This document shows, piece by piece, positions 25,289 to 34,965 of a stretch of DNA of 64,000 nt. A program made the position numbers and the translations under genes. Origin of the DNA: Desulfosporosinus lacus DSM 15449. GTDB taxonomy: Bacteria; Bacillota; Desulfitobacteriia; Desulfitobacteriales; Desulfitobacteriaceae. Under the pieces are notes generated by a model. That model saw nothing but the letters and a program-made list of their open reading frames with translations, did no database searches and was not told the DNA's origin. The stretch is taken from NCBI RefSeq assembly GCF_900129935.1, contig NZ_FQXJ01000019.1, forward strand, positions 1-64,000, written 5' to 3'. How positions within the stretch are numbered: position 1 is the stretch's first letter; every line of letters starts with the position of its first letter.

Positions 25289-25490
25289 GGAAGGACAATG
25301 GATCAATAAAAAAGAACCCTGTAAAGATCAGCAGAAGCTAATGCTGCTTCTAAAAGATGTGGAGGAAAAGTTAGCCGACTTAAAAGCCCGCTGGCCCTTT
25401 CATTCAGTGCAACCAAGAATGGTGGCAGAACGAGAGGACTTAGAAGAGGAACGAGAACGGTTGATGCGCTTGCTTGATGACCAACAATGA
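25281..25490 (+). CDS. Small coiled-coil protein (69 aa)
   Basis: The ATG at 25281 lies inside the ferredoxin 3' end, with GAGGAGAGGGA as ribosome site, so translation is coupled. The product is Glu/Arg/Leu-rich with two helices (LLLKDVEEKLADLKARW and REDLEEERERLMRLL) joined by HSVQP. The plan resembles the 65-residue protein at 14949-15146. No domain recognised. Confidence 0.7.
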   Translation: MDEEGQWINKKEPCKDQQKLMLLLKDVEEKLADLKARWPFHSVQPRMVAEREDLEEERERLMRLLDDQQ

Positions 25491-25557
25491 GGCTACAAAA
25501 TTGTAAGATCAAATAGATAGTCGAAAAGGAAATTGCAGAACCTAAGGAGGATAAGCA

Positions 25558-27339
25558 GTGAGTAAAAAGGTTTTGATTATTGGTGGTGTTGCTGGAGGGG
25601 CATCTGCAGCAGCGAGGCTTAGAAGACTCGACGAAACTGCGGAGATTATTATGTTTGAAAGAGATGAGTACATTTCTTTTGCAAATTGCGGTTTACCCTA
25701 TTATATTGGAGGGACCATAAAAGAAAGAGAGAGTCTTTTAGTCCAGACTCCTGAAAGCATGAAGAGTCGATTTAATATCGACGTAAGAATCAACAGCGAG
25801 GTAATTGATTTAGATACCCGTAATAAAGTAGTAACGGTCAGAACCAAGAACAATGGTACTTATAAAGAGATTTATGATTACCTTGTCTTATCCCCCGGCG
25901 CAAAAGCGATTAAACCTCCTATAGAAGGTGTCAATAGTCAGAGAATCGTAACATTAAGGAACATACCGGACACTGATCGGATCAAAGCCTATGTGGACAA
26001 AGAGGGAACTAATAGTGCAGTCGTCATTGGCGGCGGTTTTGTCGGTGTGGAAATGGCAGAGAACCTAAAACATAGAGGGCTTGACGTTACATTAGTTGAA
26101 GCAGCACCACATGTCTTGGCACCTTTCGACTCGGATATAGTTGGAGCTATGGAAAAGGAACTTTTCGATCATGGCGTCAAACTTATCTTAAATGATGGGG
26201 TTAAGTCATTTAAGGATCAGGAAAGCAGTGTGGAGATAAGCCTTAACAGTGGGAAAACATTGGTTACGGATCTTGTGATCATGGCCATTGGAGTTGTTCC
26301 AGATACAGGATTTCTTAAAGAAAGTGGAATTAAGATCGGTCCTAAGGGCCATATCTTAGTCGATGAATACATGGCAACCAATGTGGAAAACGTCTATGCA
26401 GTTGGGGATGCCATCGAAGTCGTTGATTTTGTCAACAAGCAAGCGACAACGATTCCGCTTGCAGGGCCTGCTAACAAACAAGGTCGAATAGCAGCGGACA
26501 ATATAGCCGGTCTAAGGACTTCTTATAAGGGAACTCAAGGTACTTCGATTATTAAGGTCTTCGGCTTAACAGCAGCTAGTACCGGGAATAATGAGCGGAC
26601 TCTGAAACACCTTAATATTCCTTATAAAACAATTACCGTACATCCAGTGTCTCATGCCTCATACTATCCTGGAGGATTCATGATGACCTTGAAACTGATC
26701 TTTAATGAAGAAGGTAAAATCTTAGGAGCACAGGGCGTAGGCAGTGATGGTGTAGATAAGAGAATCGACGTCATTGCAACGGTTATAAGACTGGGTGGAA
26801 CTGTCTCAGATTTGACGGAATTGGAGCTTTGCTACGCACCACCTTATTCATCAGCAAAAGATCCCGTCAATATGGCGGGCTTTGTTGCGGAGAATGTCCT
26901 GGCTGGCAGAGTGGATATCATGTCGATCGAGGAATTTTTGGATTATGACCGAGAAAATACGATCTTAGTGGATGTCCGTACAGAAACAGAATATAATAAT
27001 GGACACCTTGAGGGAGCACTCCACATTCCAGTGGATAGTCTGAGAGCAAGGTTAGGGGAACTCGATAAAACTAAAGAGATCTTGGAATATTGCCAAATTG
27101 GGCTCAGAGGGTATGTGGCTTCCAGGATCTTAACCCAAAATGGATATAACGTTAAAAATCTCACCGGTGGCTATAAATCTTGTCTTATGTCGCCGTTAAA
27201 ACCTCCTTGTGTTGTTCCTGCAGCGACCTCAGAAAAACAGAGCGTCGATCCCGATACTCAAGTTGTGAAAAGTGATACGGGAAAAGAGATCAGTGATTAT
27301 AAGAAAAAGCAGAGTGATTGTGGGATATGTTCAGAATAG
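25558..27339 (+). CDS. CoA-disulfide reductase / rhodanese fusion
   Basis: 593 residues. The FAD/NAD(P)-dependent disulfide reductase part has IIGGVAGGASAAARLRR, the active cysteine in FANCGLPYY (about residue 43) and a second dinucleotide site VVIGGGFVGVEMAE. The C-terminal rhodanese domain has active-site CQIGLRG. A 45-residue tail ends in a CGIC pair. Fusions of this plan reduce CoA-persulfide and polysulfide (NAD(P)H-dependent polysulfide reductase), which fits the sulfur genes upstream. GTG start after AAGGAGGATAAGCA. Confidence 0.92.
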   Translation: MSKKVLIIGGVAGGASAAARLRRLDETAEIIMFERDEYISFANCGLPYYIGGTIKERESLLVQTPESMKSRFNIDVRINSEVIDLDTRNKVVTVRTKNNGTYKEIYDYLVLSPGAKAIKPPIEGVNSQRIVTLRNIPDTDRIKAYVDKEGTNSAVVIGGGFVGVEMAENLKHRGLDVTLVEAAPHVLAPFDSDIVGAMEKELFDHGVKLILNDGVKSFKDQESSVEISLNSGKTLVTDLVIMAIGVVPDTGFLKESGIKIGPKGHILVDEYMATNVENVYAVGDAIEVVDFVNKQATTIPLAGPANKQGRIAADNIAGLRTSYKGTQGTSIIKVFGLTAASTGNNERTLKHLNIPYKTITVHPVSHASYYPGGFMMTLKLIFNEEGKILGAQGVGSDGVDKRIDVIATVIRLGGTVSDLTELELCYAPPYSSAKDPVNMAGFVAENVLAGRVDIMSIEEFLDYDRENTILVDVRTETEYNNGHLEGALHIPVDSLRARLGELDKTKEILEYCQIGLRGYVASRILTQNGYNVKNLTGGYKSCLMSPLKPPCVVPAATSEKQSVDPDTQVVKSDTGKEISDYKKKQSDCGICSE

Positions 27340-27369
27340 TGGTCTAAACAAGACGGAATTTCGGCTGGG

Positions 27370-27399
27370 AGCCTCCAATATTGGGGGCTTTTTTATTTT
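27370..27399 (+). terminator. Terminator after CoADR-rhodanese gene
   Basis: AGCCTCCAA and TTGGGGGCT pair around TA (27370-27389) and are followed by TTTTTTATTTT. It closes the 12-27 kb sulfur region. Confidence 0.85.
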
Positions 27400-27756
27400 G
27401 CCAAGTACGATTCGGAGATTCCGATGTTAATATGTATGTTTAGAATGCTAGAATTGCTGGAGTGAGCTAGGTCTTGCCTTCTCTGGCACATAATTTATTG
27501 AAAAGCACCGAAGTCTAGTCGGATTAATGTATAAGCTGGAGATGGTTTCAATTCTGGGTGTATAGGTTAATAATTGAATTTAATGAAGGACATGTAAGAT
27601 GTTTGTCGAATTTCTAATTTAGGATAGTTTTAGGTATTTGCAATAATTATAACCGGATTAAAATAATGGGATGTCAAGATTATATATGAACATGTTCGCA
27701 TAATATCTATCTGATTCGGATTGTAATTTACGAAGTGTGGTTGGGGTTGATGTTGG
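27400..27756. other. Intergenic stretch without gene
   Basis: AT-rich sequence between the terminator and the small membrane protein. I see no convincing reading frame, RNA gene or repeat. Promoter elements for the next genes may lie in it but none is clear. Confidence 0.5.
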
Positions 27757-27957
27757 TTGAGTATGAGCTTAGCAATTGCAGTAGCAATATATCTAGTGGT
27801 ACCATTACTTCTGTTCTATAAGATCGTAACGACGATACGAGTTAGCGAAAAACTTAGGGTAATTCTTTTGCTGGTGTTAATTGCGAGTTTCAGTATAGTA
27901 ACGTACTTATTGTTTCAATACATCGAATATCAGATTATTACGAATATAACGAAATAG
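27757..27957 (+). CDS. Small two-helix membrane protein
   Basis: 66 residues, almost all hydrophobic, with two membrane helices separated by a short basic loop (RVSEKLR). Start is TTG 27757 or ATG 27763; no good ribosome site is present for either. Family not recognised. It stands 50 bases before the VanW gene and may share its transcript. Confidence 0.5.
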   Translation: MSMSLAIAVAIYLVVPLLLFYKIVTTIRVSEKLRVILLLVLIASFSIVTYLLFQYIEYQIITNITK

Positions 27958-28007
27958 AGTTGCTTTTTGGAAGTGAGAACATTTGATCATGAGGGGAGTG
28001 GGTAGAC

Positions 28008-28850
28008 TTGGAGTTTAATACTCTTTTTCACTCTGAGCGTCCGGTCAAACGTTCAGATTTACGTATGCTCCTAGGGAAGTTGTATTATACTTGGCGTCGC
28101 TATTTTCAGTGGATTTTTCATCGATCAATTAAGTATGCGTCTGGTTTCAAGGAAACTCCTCTTCCGTATCTTATCGCTAGCCATAGCACTCCATTATATA
28201 GACGCCTGAGAAATGTAGATATGTGGCTCCAGCAAAACAAGGTAACTAATCTAAAACTGGCTTCAGTTAAAATACATGGTTTAATATTAAAGCCAGGTGA
28301 AACATTTTCTCTCTGGCGTCTAGTTGGTAAACCTTCAAAGGCAAAGGGATTTAAGAAAGGGATGGTTCTGACAAACGGATCATTTTGTCCGGGGGTGGGA
28401 GGTGGCCTTTGTCAACTTTCTAATCTCATATATTGGATGGCAATTCATACACCGTTAACCGTCACAGAACGCTGGCGCCATACACATGACGTTTTTCCTG
28501 ATAGCAACCGGACACAACCATTCGGAAGCGGGGCTACTGTTGTTTACAATTATATTGACTTACAAATAAGAAATAATACTTCACAAAACTATCAACTTTT
28601 GCTCTGGATAAGCGACTCAGAACTACGTGGAGAATGGAGAAGCGAGCAGTTGTTGACTCAAAAATATGAGGTTTATGAAAGTGACCATCTGATTACTCAT
28701 GAATGGTGGGGGGGTTACATACGTCATAATGCAATTAGGCGAAAGGTTCTTGACGCTGTCAACAAGCAAATAGGTGATGAATTCATCACAGAGAATCACG
28801 CAATCATGATGTATGAACCAATGCTGCCGTCAGTGGGCAAAACTATATAA
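28008..28850 (+). CDS. VanW family protein
   Basis: 280 residues. The VanW core is present: LKPGETFSLWRLVGKPS, FCPGVGGGLCQLSN and TERWRHTHD. No signal peptide and no peptidoglycan-binding domain are attached, as in the short VanW proteins. Family function is unknown; it is named from vancomycin resistance clusters but no other van gene is near. TTG start after GGGGAGTGGG. Confidence 0.88.
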   Translation: MEFNTLFHSERPVKRSDLRMLLGKLYYTWRRYFQWIFHRSIKYASGFKETPLPYLIASHSTPLYRRLRNVDMWLQQNKVTNLKLASVKIHGLILKPGETFSLWRLVGKPSKAKGFKKGMVLTNGSFCPGVGGGLCQLSNLIYWMAIHTPLTVTERWRHTHDVFPDSNRTQPFGSGATVVYNYIDLQIRNNTSQNYQLLLWISDSELRGEWRSEQLLTQKYEVYESDHLITHEWWGGYIRHNAIRRKVLDAVNKQIGDEFITENHAIMMYEPMLPSVGKTI

Positions 28851-28932
28851 TAATGAGTTTACAGTAATTCCAATTTATTTGTATGCTTGAGTCCAACAGG
28901 CCATATAAAGCGTATGCGAGGGAGGAATGTTG

Positions 28933-29682
28933 ATGAATATCATTACAATTACTAAGGATAATCTTGAAGAAGAACATATTTGCTGTGCTATTTCAGATAA
29001 CAACGACTGTCAAGTTATGTCGAAAAAAGCATGGATGGCGGAACGTTTTGCAGATGGCCTTGTATTTAAAAAAGGGGATGTCAGAGGAAAAGTCTTTATT
29101 GAATATATACCTGCTGAAAAAGCTTGGTGTCCCATAAACGCTGAAGGGTATATGTTCATTAATTGTTTATGGGTTTCAGGCCAATACAAGGGTCAAGGAA
29201 TCTCCAATGAACTTTTAAATGAGTGTATTGACGACAGCAAAAGAAAAGGAAAGAAGGGATTAACAGTTCTTTCTTCAAAAAGTAAAATGACCTTTTTGTC
29301 AGACCCCAAATACTTCAAATATAAAGGCTTTTTGTTAGCGGATACTGCGTTACCTTACTATGAACTTATGTATCTTCCATTTGAAGAAAATATTGAGAAG
29401 CCATGCTTTAAGTCTTGTGCAAAAGATGCAAAAATAGGTGAACAGGGTTTTGTATTATTTTACAGTAATCAATGTCCCTTTACTGAAAAATATGTGTCCT
29501 TAATTGTGGAGACAGCAAAGAGCAAGGGGATAGCCTTTCGAGTGGTAAAGTATCAAACAACTGAACAGGCCCAAAATGCACCTGCCCCATTTACAACTTA
29601 TAGTTTATTTTATAACGGAGAATTTGTAACAAATGAAATTCTCTCAGATAAAAAGTTTGCAAAGCTTTTAGCAAATTTATGA
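28933..29682 (+). CDS. GNAT acetyltransferase with YoaP C-terminal domain
   Basis: About 249 residues in two parts. The N-terminal half is GNAT-like (WVSGQYKGQGISNELL as CoA-binding loop). The C-terminal half, from FVLFYSNQCPFTEKYV on, is the YoaP-like, thioredoxin-fold-resembling domain. ATG 28933 is chosen because GGAGG ends seven bases upstream; ATG 28927 is too close. Substrate unknown. Confidence 0.85.
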   Translation: MNIITITKDNLEEEHICCAISDNNDCQVMSKKAWMAERFADGLVFKKGDVRGKVFIEYIPAEKAWCPINAEGYMFINCLWVSGQYKGQGISNELLNECIDDSKRKGKKGLTVLSSKSKMTFLSDPKYFKYKGFLLADTALPYYELMYLPFEENIEKPCFKSCAKDAKIGEQGFVLFYSNQCPFTEKYVSLIVETAKSKGIAFRVVKYQTTEQAQNAPAPFTTYSLFYNGEFVTNEILSDKKFAKLLANL

Positions 29683-29796
29683 GTGAGGGATAAGTAGGCA
29701 GATCCTATTTTTTTTACCGGACACCAAGTCAAGTAAGTTTCTTCAGATGATTATGCCATCTAGTATGGTAACTCCTATCAAGGAAAAAAAGGATGA

Positions 29797-30444
29797 TTGG
29801 ATTTGGATAAAACGCTGAAGACGATAGAAACATACGATAAACATGCGGATTCATATCAAAGCAAGTTCATGGATTTCGAGAGTTATAAGAGTAAATTAAA
29901 GGGGTTCTGCGATATTTTATTGCCTGGTGCAAAGATTTTAGATGTAGGATGTGGTCCTGGAAATGCTGCAAAGCTCTTGATCGAATCAAATAAAGACTTT
30001 GAGATCTTAGGCATCGATCTTTCAGCAGAGATGATTAATCGTGCGCGAGCAAACGTCGTATCTCCAAAGGTAAACTTCTTGGTTGGAGATATCAGAGACC
30101 TGAATTTAAATGATGAGGTATACGATGCAGTTGTATTATCATTCTGTTTACCCCATTTATTAAATGAGGAAGCTGAGAAACTTGTTAATGATATAAGTGC
30201 AGTATTAAGCAGGGATGGCTTCTTATATTTGAGTTGTATGGAGGGAGTGAAATCGGGTTTTGAAACAACTAGTTTTAGTCCTGACGATTACATATTCTTC
30301 AACTATTACTCGGAAGACTTTATTCAGAAAACACTAGGGAAGAACAATTTAAGGATACTGCAGCTTCACCGAGATTTATACCCTGAAAGTGACGGCAGCT
30401 GCACGACAGACATGTTCATCTATGCTCAAAAGTTATCGAATTAA
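29797..30444 (+). CDS. Class I SAM-dependent methyltransferase
   Basis: 215 residues. Motif I ILDVGCGPGNAAKLL, the acidic GIDLSAEMI and FLVGDIRDL are those of class I methyltransferases. The substrate cannot be told. TTG start after AAAGGATGA. Followed after 20 bases by the MmcQ/YjbR gene, probably co-transcribed. Confidence 0.88.
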   Translation: MDLDKTLKTIETYDKHADSYQSKFMDFESYKSKLKGFCDILLPGAKILDVGCGPGNAAKLLIESNKDFEILGIDLSAEMINRARANVVSPKVNFLVGDIRDLNLNDEVYDAVVLSFCLPHLLNEEAEKLVNDISAVLSRDGFLYLSCMEGVKSGFETTSFSPDDYIFFNYYSEDFIQKTLGKNNLRILQLHRDLYPESDGSCTTDMFIYAQKLSN

Positions 30445-30464
30445 GTGAAATGGAGCGATTTTAA

Positions 30465-30839
30465 ATGAACTATGAATGGCTTGACGAGTACTGTCTTTCT
30501 AAGAAAGGATCACAAAAGGATTTCAAGGTGGAATGGGATGCGACAAGATATCTTATTGGTGGAAAAATGTTTGCTATGCAAGGTGGAGATAAAGATAAAA
30601 AGGCGATTATTACCTTGAAATGCGATCCCTTATTTACGCGATCCCTGCGAGAAAATTATCAACATATCGTTGCAGGCTATTATATGAATAAAGAACACTG
30701 GAATTCTTTGTATTTAGATGGCGATGTGCCCGATGATATCGTAAAACAAATGATAGATATGTCTTATGAATTAGTTGTAGGAAAACTCAGTAAGAAAGCG
30801 CAAAAAGAAATTAGGGAAGAAAAATTATCGTTGAGTTAA
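30465..30839 (+). CDS. MmcQ/YjbR family protein
   Basis: 124 residues. The motif run MFAMQGGDKDKKAIITLKCDP and YYMNKEHWNSLYLDGDVPDD fits MmcQ/YjbR proteins, which have a double-wing fold that may bind DNA. Function is not established. The ATG follows AATGGAGCG. The bidirectional terminator at 30877 follows. Confidence 0.85.
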   Translation: MNYEWLDEYCLSKKGSQKDFKVEWDATRYLIGGKMFAMQGGDKDKKAIITLKCDPLFTRSLRENYQHIVAGYYMNKEHWNSLYLDGDVPDDIVKQMIDMSYELVVGKLSKKAQKEIREEKLSLS

Positions 30840-30876
30840 GCTGGTGGTTAAGAGAACCGTCAAACTTGCCGAAAAA

Positions 30877-30930
30877 AAAGCAACCAGCGAAACCCGAATG
30901 CGGTTGCTGGTTGCTGGTTGCTTTTTGCTT
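30877..30930. terminator. Bidirectional terminator with GGTTGCT triplication
   Basis: AAGCAACCAGC on the left pairs with GCTGGTTGCTT on the right; T runs follow on both strands (TTTTTGC on plus, T8 on minus). The right arm contains GGTTGCT three times in tandem, so alternative pairings are possible. It separates convergent MmcQ/YjbR and ilvD genes. Confidence 0.8.
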
Positions 30931-30936
30931 GTTATG

Positions 30937-32598
30937 CTATTGCTTTTGAATTTCTAAAATTGCGCCTTTGTTTCCTGACGTTACCAGGGCGGCATATCTC
31001 GAAAGGTATCCGGTTACAATTTTTGGCTTTCTTGGCTTCCAATTTGCTCTTCGTTTTTCTAGTTCTGCGTCACTTATAACAAAATTGATTTCATTTGCCA
31101 TAATGTCAATTTGGATAGTGTCTCCGTTTTCTATTAAGGCGATATTTCCTCCTACCGCTGCTTCAGGAGAAACATGACCGATTGCCGCGCCTCTGGTGGC
31201 CCCACTGAATCGCCCATCGGTAATCAGTGCGACGCTTCCTCCAAGTCCTGATCCCATAATAGCCGAAGTGGGATTTAACATTTCTCGCATGCCTGGTCCG
31301 CCTTTAGGGCCTTCATACCGGATTACAATAACATCTCCTGCTGTGATTCCGCCGGAAGTAATTGCTTGCATGGCATCTTCTTCGCAGTCAAATACTTTTG
31401 CCGGGCCTTCGTGTTTAAGCATTTCTGGGGCCACGGCGGAACGCTTGACAACGCAGGAATCAGGAGCCAGGTTTCCCTTTAATACAGCAATCCCACCTGT
31501 TTTACTATAGGGATTTTCGACAGGCCTGATTACCTCAGTATTTTTATTCAGACAACCTGCAATGTTTTCTCCTACAGTTTTACCAGAGCAGGTTATTAAA
31601 TCTGTTTTAAGCAAACCTAATTTATTGACTTCGTTCATAACCGCGTAAATGCCGCCAGCTTCATCGAGCTCCTCTACAAAGTTATGCCCGGCAGGCGCGA
31701 GGTGGCATAGATTAGGAGTTTTGTCACTAATTTCATTAGCGATTTCAAGATTTAATTCAATACCGCATTCGTGAGCAATCGCAGGAAGATGCAACATGCT
31801 GTTGGTACTGCAACCCAAGGCCATATCTAAGGTCAAAGCATTTTCAAAGGCATCCTTAGTCATAATATCTCTTGGCAGGATATTCTTTTTCAGTAACTCC
31901 ATAATCTGCATACCCGCGCGCTTTGCCAGCTGAATACGAGAAGAATAAACCGCAGGGATAGTTCCATTCCCTTGCAACCCCATTCCCAATACTTCTGTAA
32001 GGCAGTTCATACTATTGGCTGTATACATGCCTGAACAGGAACCACAGGTTGGACACCCTTTATTTTCAAATTCTTGTAATTTTTCCTTAGTAATTTTTCC
32101 TGCTTGAAATTGACTGACTGCTTCTGAAACACTGGAAAAGCTAACCTTTTGCCCATCCACTTTGCCTGCAAGCATCGGTCCGCCGCTGACGAATATGGTT
32201 GGAACGTTTAATCTTGCTGCAGCCATTAACAATCCAGGAACATTTTTGTCACAGTTTGGAACCATAACCAGTGCATCAAAGGCATGAGCAAGTGTCATGG
32301 CTTCAGTAGAGTCGGCAATCAATTCTCTAGTGACAAGAGAATACTTCATGCCCTGATGTCCCATCGCCAAGCCGTCACATACAGCAATCGCAGGGAAAAC
32401 AAGAGGAGTCCCTCCAGCCATGGCTACACCCAACTTTACAGCGTCTACGATTTTATCGAGATTCATATGCCCTGGGACGATATCGTTTTGAGAACTTACA
32501 ATGCCGATTAAGGGACGTTCTATTTCCTCATTAGTCAATCCCAGCGCATGAAACAATGCGCGGTGTGGTGAAGTCTTGGTTACTGCATCACTATTCAT
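30937..32598 (-). CDS. ilvD: Dihydroxy-acid dehydratase
   Basis: 553 residues; makes the 2-keto acids of valine and isoleucine from dihydroxy acids. FeS ligands are visible in NCDKN and in [19 protein letters not shown], and the C-terminal half has [12 protein letters not shown] and [10 protein letters not shown]. It is 11-13 kb away from the ilvE-leuB operon and on the other strand, so it is regulated separately. Upstream (32599-32742) is an AT-rich promoter region without a recognisable riboswitch. Confidence 0.96.
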   Translation of the reverse strand: MNSDAVTKTSPHRALFHALGLTNEEIERPLIGIVSSQNDIVPGHMNLDKIVDAVKLGVAMAGGTPLVFPAIAVCDGLAMGHQGMKYSLVTRELIADSTEAMTLAHAFDALVMVPNCDKNVPGLLMAAARLNVPTIFVSGGPMLAGKVDGQKVSFSSVSEAVSQFQAGKITKEKLQEFENKGCPTCGSCSGMYTANSMNCLTEVLGMGLQGNGTIPAVYSSRIQLAKRAGMQIMELLKKNILPRDIMTKDAFENALTLDMALGCSTNSMLHLPAIAHECGIELNLEIANEISDKTPNLCHLAPAGHNFVEELDEAGGIYAVMNEVNKLGLLKTDLITCSGKTVGENIAGCLNKNTEVIRPVENPYSKTGGIAVLKGNLAPDSCVVKRSAVAPEMLKHEGPAKVFDCEEDAMQAITSGGITAGDVIVIRYEGPKGGPGMREMLNPTSAIMGSGLGGSVALITDGRFSGATRGAAIGHVSPEAAVGGNIALIENGDTIQIDIMANEINFVISDAELEKRRANWKPRKPKIVTGYLSRYAALVTSGNKGAILEIQKQ

Positions 32599-32742
32599 TC
32601 TATAAACACCTCTCTTATAATGCGTTGTATAATTATATTATAGATTGTATGATGTCCAATGTCTATAATATTTTAATGAACATTATATGGAGAGAATGAA
32701 AAAAAAGATAAAATAGGTACACTTATGGTGGAGGTAGAAAAA

Positions 32743-33177
32743 ATGATAATTCGAGACATGATTGCAGAAGATATTCCTCAACTTGCAGTGCTATACAAGC
32801 AATTTTGGAATGAAGAGTCTTCGGTTGAAAGTATGTATGAAAACTTCAGCAAGTTTCAGGAGGATGATTCATACTTATTGCTTAGTGCTGTAGAAAACAA
32901 TCAGCTAATAGGTTCTGTAATGGGAATTATCTGTGGGGAGCTGTATGGAGGTTGCAAACCTTTTATGGTGCTGGAAAATATGATCGTTGATAATAAATAT
33001 AGAAATCATGGGGTTGGGAAAGGACTGATATCGGAGCTTGAAAAAAGAGCTGTCGAAAAAGGCTGCTCACAAATAATTCTTGTCACAGACACTAATAGAA
33101 TTGATGCTTGTAAATTTTACGAATCCGCAGGATATAATCCTGACACGCATAAGGGGTATAAGAAGAAACTGAAATGA
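32743..33177 (+). CDS. GNAT-family N-acetyltransferase
   Basis: 144 residues. IIRDMIAEDIPQLAVLYKQF is a typical GNAT opening; YRNHGVGKGLI is the CoA loop and ACKFYESAGY the last strand. ATG 32743 follows GGTGGAGG at eight bases; an upstream ATG at 32725 lies in front of this site and is less likely. Substrate unknown. Confidence 0.88.
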   Translation: MIIRDMIAEDIPQLAVLYKQFWNEESSVESMYENFSKFQEDDSYLLLSAVENNQLIGSVMGIICGELYGGCKPFMVLENMIVDNKYRNHGVGKGLISELEKRAVEKGCSQIILVTDTNRIDACKFYESAGYNPDTHKGYKKKLK

Positions 33178-33199
33178 TTTTCAGCGAGTGAGATTAGCT

Positions 33200-33322
33200 T
33201 TAAGCAACTTTAGGATTGGTTATATTTCTTAATTCTTTAAACTGAATGATTTCTTTTATAGAGGCATTTCCAAATAAAGCTATCAAAATCTTTAAATCGG
33301 ATAGCTTCCCCGATATTCCCAT
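33200..33322 (-). CDS. Possible 40-residue peptide
   Basis: On the minus strand AGGAGG stands six bases before an ATG at 33322, opening a 40-codon frame that starts MGISGKLSDLKILIALFGN and ends NITNPKVA. No membrane segment or cysteine. The near-ideal ribosome site in an otherwise empty 390-base stretch is the reason to list it. The family is not recognised, and it may be a remnant. The rest of 33178-33565 shows no gene. Confidence 0.4.
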   Translation of the reverse strand: MGISGKLSDLKILIALFGNASIKEIIQFKELRNITNPKVA

Positions 33323-33565
33323 TATATTCCTCCTATTAAAAAGCATTCTTCCCGTATTTTCAACAAATTTATCTTTATATTTATACGTTGGGAAACAAGC
33401 TATTAGGAGGGTCGGAAATATTGTAAATCATGGAAGCCCTAAAAGGCTAAGGATCGTCTGACGGTGAGTTGAAGTATATTCTATAAATGGGCTAATCCTT
33501 ATAAGGATTTAAAGGTTGGGCAGCAAAACTTGGGTCATACTAGAACTTAAGGGAGGGTATGATTG

Positions 33566-33774
33566 GTGAAGAAAATTGGGATGATAGGTGGTTTTGGGCC
33601 GGAGGCCACACTAGATTACTACCGGTTAATGAGGAAAAGATTGAGGGGTTAATCTTGGGCTGTACAGAATTACCCCTTATTCTTACAAAGGATGAGTTTA
33701 ATATTCCGTTCCTAAATACTGCTAAGATACACGCAGAGAGTGTCATTAGATATTGTTTAGGAGAGAAAACATGA
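33566..33774 (+). pseudogene. Aspartate/glutamate racemase remnant, internal deletion
   Basis: GTG 33566 (GGGAGGG upstream) opens MKKIGMIGGFGPEATLDYYR, the exact type of N terminus of aspartate racemases, but the frame stops after 28 codons. In another frame, EKIEGLILGCTELPLIL to the TGA at 33774 is the family C terminus with its catalytic cysteine (GCTE). About 150 central residues and the first catalytic cysteine are missing. A deletion plus frame change is the simplest reading. Confidence 0.8.
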
Positions 33775-33840
33775 AATACCAATTCATTATCTAAGGGAAA
33801 AGGGTGTTTTAGTTTTGTAGGAAATGAAAGGAGAAACGAT

Positions 33841-34368
33841 GTGAATTTTACGTACGAATTAAATAAACAGGATCTCATTGATTTCAATATATTCCATATT
33901 ACCTATTCTAAATTAGCGAGGCGGTCGTTTTTTTTACAACGGTATGTTTTTTCGTTATCTTTTTTAATTTTACCTTTCATAATTAGGAATTTTACGAATA
34001 TGCCGCTAGGGTACTGGTTAGTTGTATTTATTCTCTTGTATATATACTGGGTTGCATTTTACCCAAAACGTATAAGGAAGATCGTTTCAAGGAAAATCTC
34101 AAAGATGCTTGCTGAGGGAAAAAACCATAGTGTGGTTGGAACTCATAATTTGGCGATATCTGAAACTGAAATCGTTGATAATAGTCAACACAGTGAAGCA
34201 AGGACACCGTTCAATGCTGTAGAAAATATTGTTGAAGACAAAGAACATATTTTTATCTATGTAAATGCTGATTCAGCACACATTATTCCGACTAGAATAT
34301 TTGAGAATCATGAAAAAAAGAAAGAGTTTCTGGCCTTATTAAATAATAAGGTTGGTCGATTGAACTAA
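33841..34368 (+). CDS. YcxB-like two-helix membrane protein
   Basis: 175 residues: an N-terminal cytosolic strand region, two membrane helices (FSLSFLILPFIIRNF and GYWLVVFILLYIYWVAFY), then a C-terminal domain with TPFNAVENIVEDKEHIFIYV and ADSAHIIPTRIF, matching YcxB-like proteins. Function unknown. GTG start after AAAGGAGAAACGAT. The thpR gene follows by 19 bases. Confidence 0.75.
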   Translation: MNFTYELNKQDLIDFNIFHITYSKLARRSFFLQRYVFSLSFLILPFIIRNFTNMPLGYWLVVFILLYIYWVAFYPKRIRKIVSRKISKMLAEGKNHSVVGTHNLAISETEIVDNSQHSEARTPFNAVENIVEDKEHIFIYVNADSAHIIPTRIFENHEKKKEFLALLNNKVGRLN

Positions 34369-34387
34369 AATACAAGGAGAATACCGT

Positions 34388-34933
34388 ATGAGATTATTCA
34401 TTGGAGTGGATTTGCCAGCTGAAATTAAACAAGCCCTGATTGAATTTCAGTCAGAGCTAAGACTTCTCGGGGTTAATGGGTCCTTCAAATCACAAGATAA
34501 TTTTCATATAACCCTGGAGTTTTTAGGGGAATTAGATGCCAGTAGGATTCCAGCACTTACTGAAACACTTTCTAGAGTCGCGAGCAACTTTAAACCCTTT
34601 GATTTAAATATAGTTGGATTAGGGGCATTTCCTTCTTTTAAACGTCCTCATACATTGTGGACCGCGGTAAATGGAAGTTTAACTGAACTAAATAGACTAA
34701 GGGATGAACTACATAGTGAACTCAGAAACAAGAGCTTTGAATTGGAAGAACGGCAATTTAAACCGCATGTAACCTTGGCCTCTCGTCCCAACCTTGACAA
34801 TATAGATATTTCTACTGTTCAATCTGGAACGCTGGGTGAATTCCTGGTAAAGGAAGTTGTTTTATTTGAGAGCAGGGCTATAAGTGGAAAAAGAGTCTAT
34901 ACCGATTTATTTAAAGTTCGTTTAGAACCTTAA
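34388..34933 (+). CDS. thpR: RNA 2',3'-cyclic phosphodiesterase
   Basis: 181 residues of the 2H phosphoesterase family. Both catalytic HxTL-type motifs are present: FHITLEFLG and PHVTLAS. LFIGVDLP is the usual opening. The enzyme opens 2',3'-cyclic phosphate ends of RNA in vitro. ATACAAGGAGA precedes the ATG. Confidence 0.92.
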   Translation: MRLFIGVDLPAEIKQALIEFQSELRLLGVNGSFKSQDNFHITLEFLGELDASRIPALTETLSRVASNFKPFDLNIVGLGAFPSFKRPHTLWTAVNGSLTELNRLRDELHSELRNKSFELEERQFKPHVTLASRPNLDNIDISTVQSGTLGEFLVKEVVLFESRAISGKRVYTDLFKVRLEP

Positions 34934-34965
34934 AATTTGAATCATTGTAATAGTATTAGTATTCT

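Noticed and set aside
30901-30925. GGTTGCT triplet repeat as a start of a CRISPR or VNTR array
   Set aside because: Only three short units, and they lie in the arm of a terminator.
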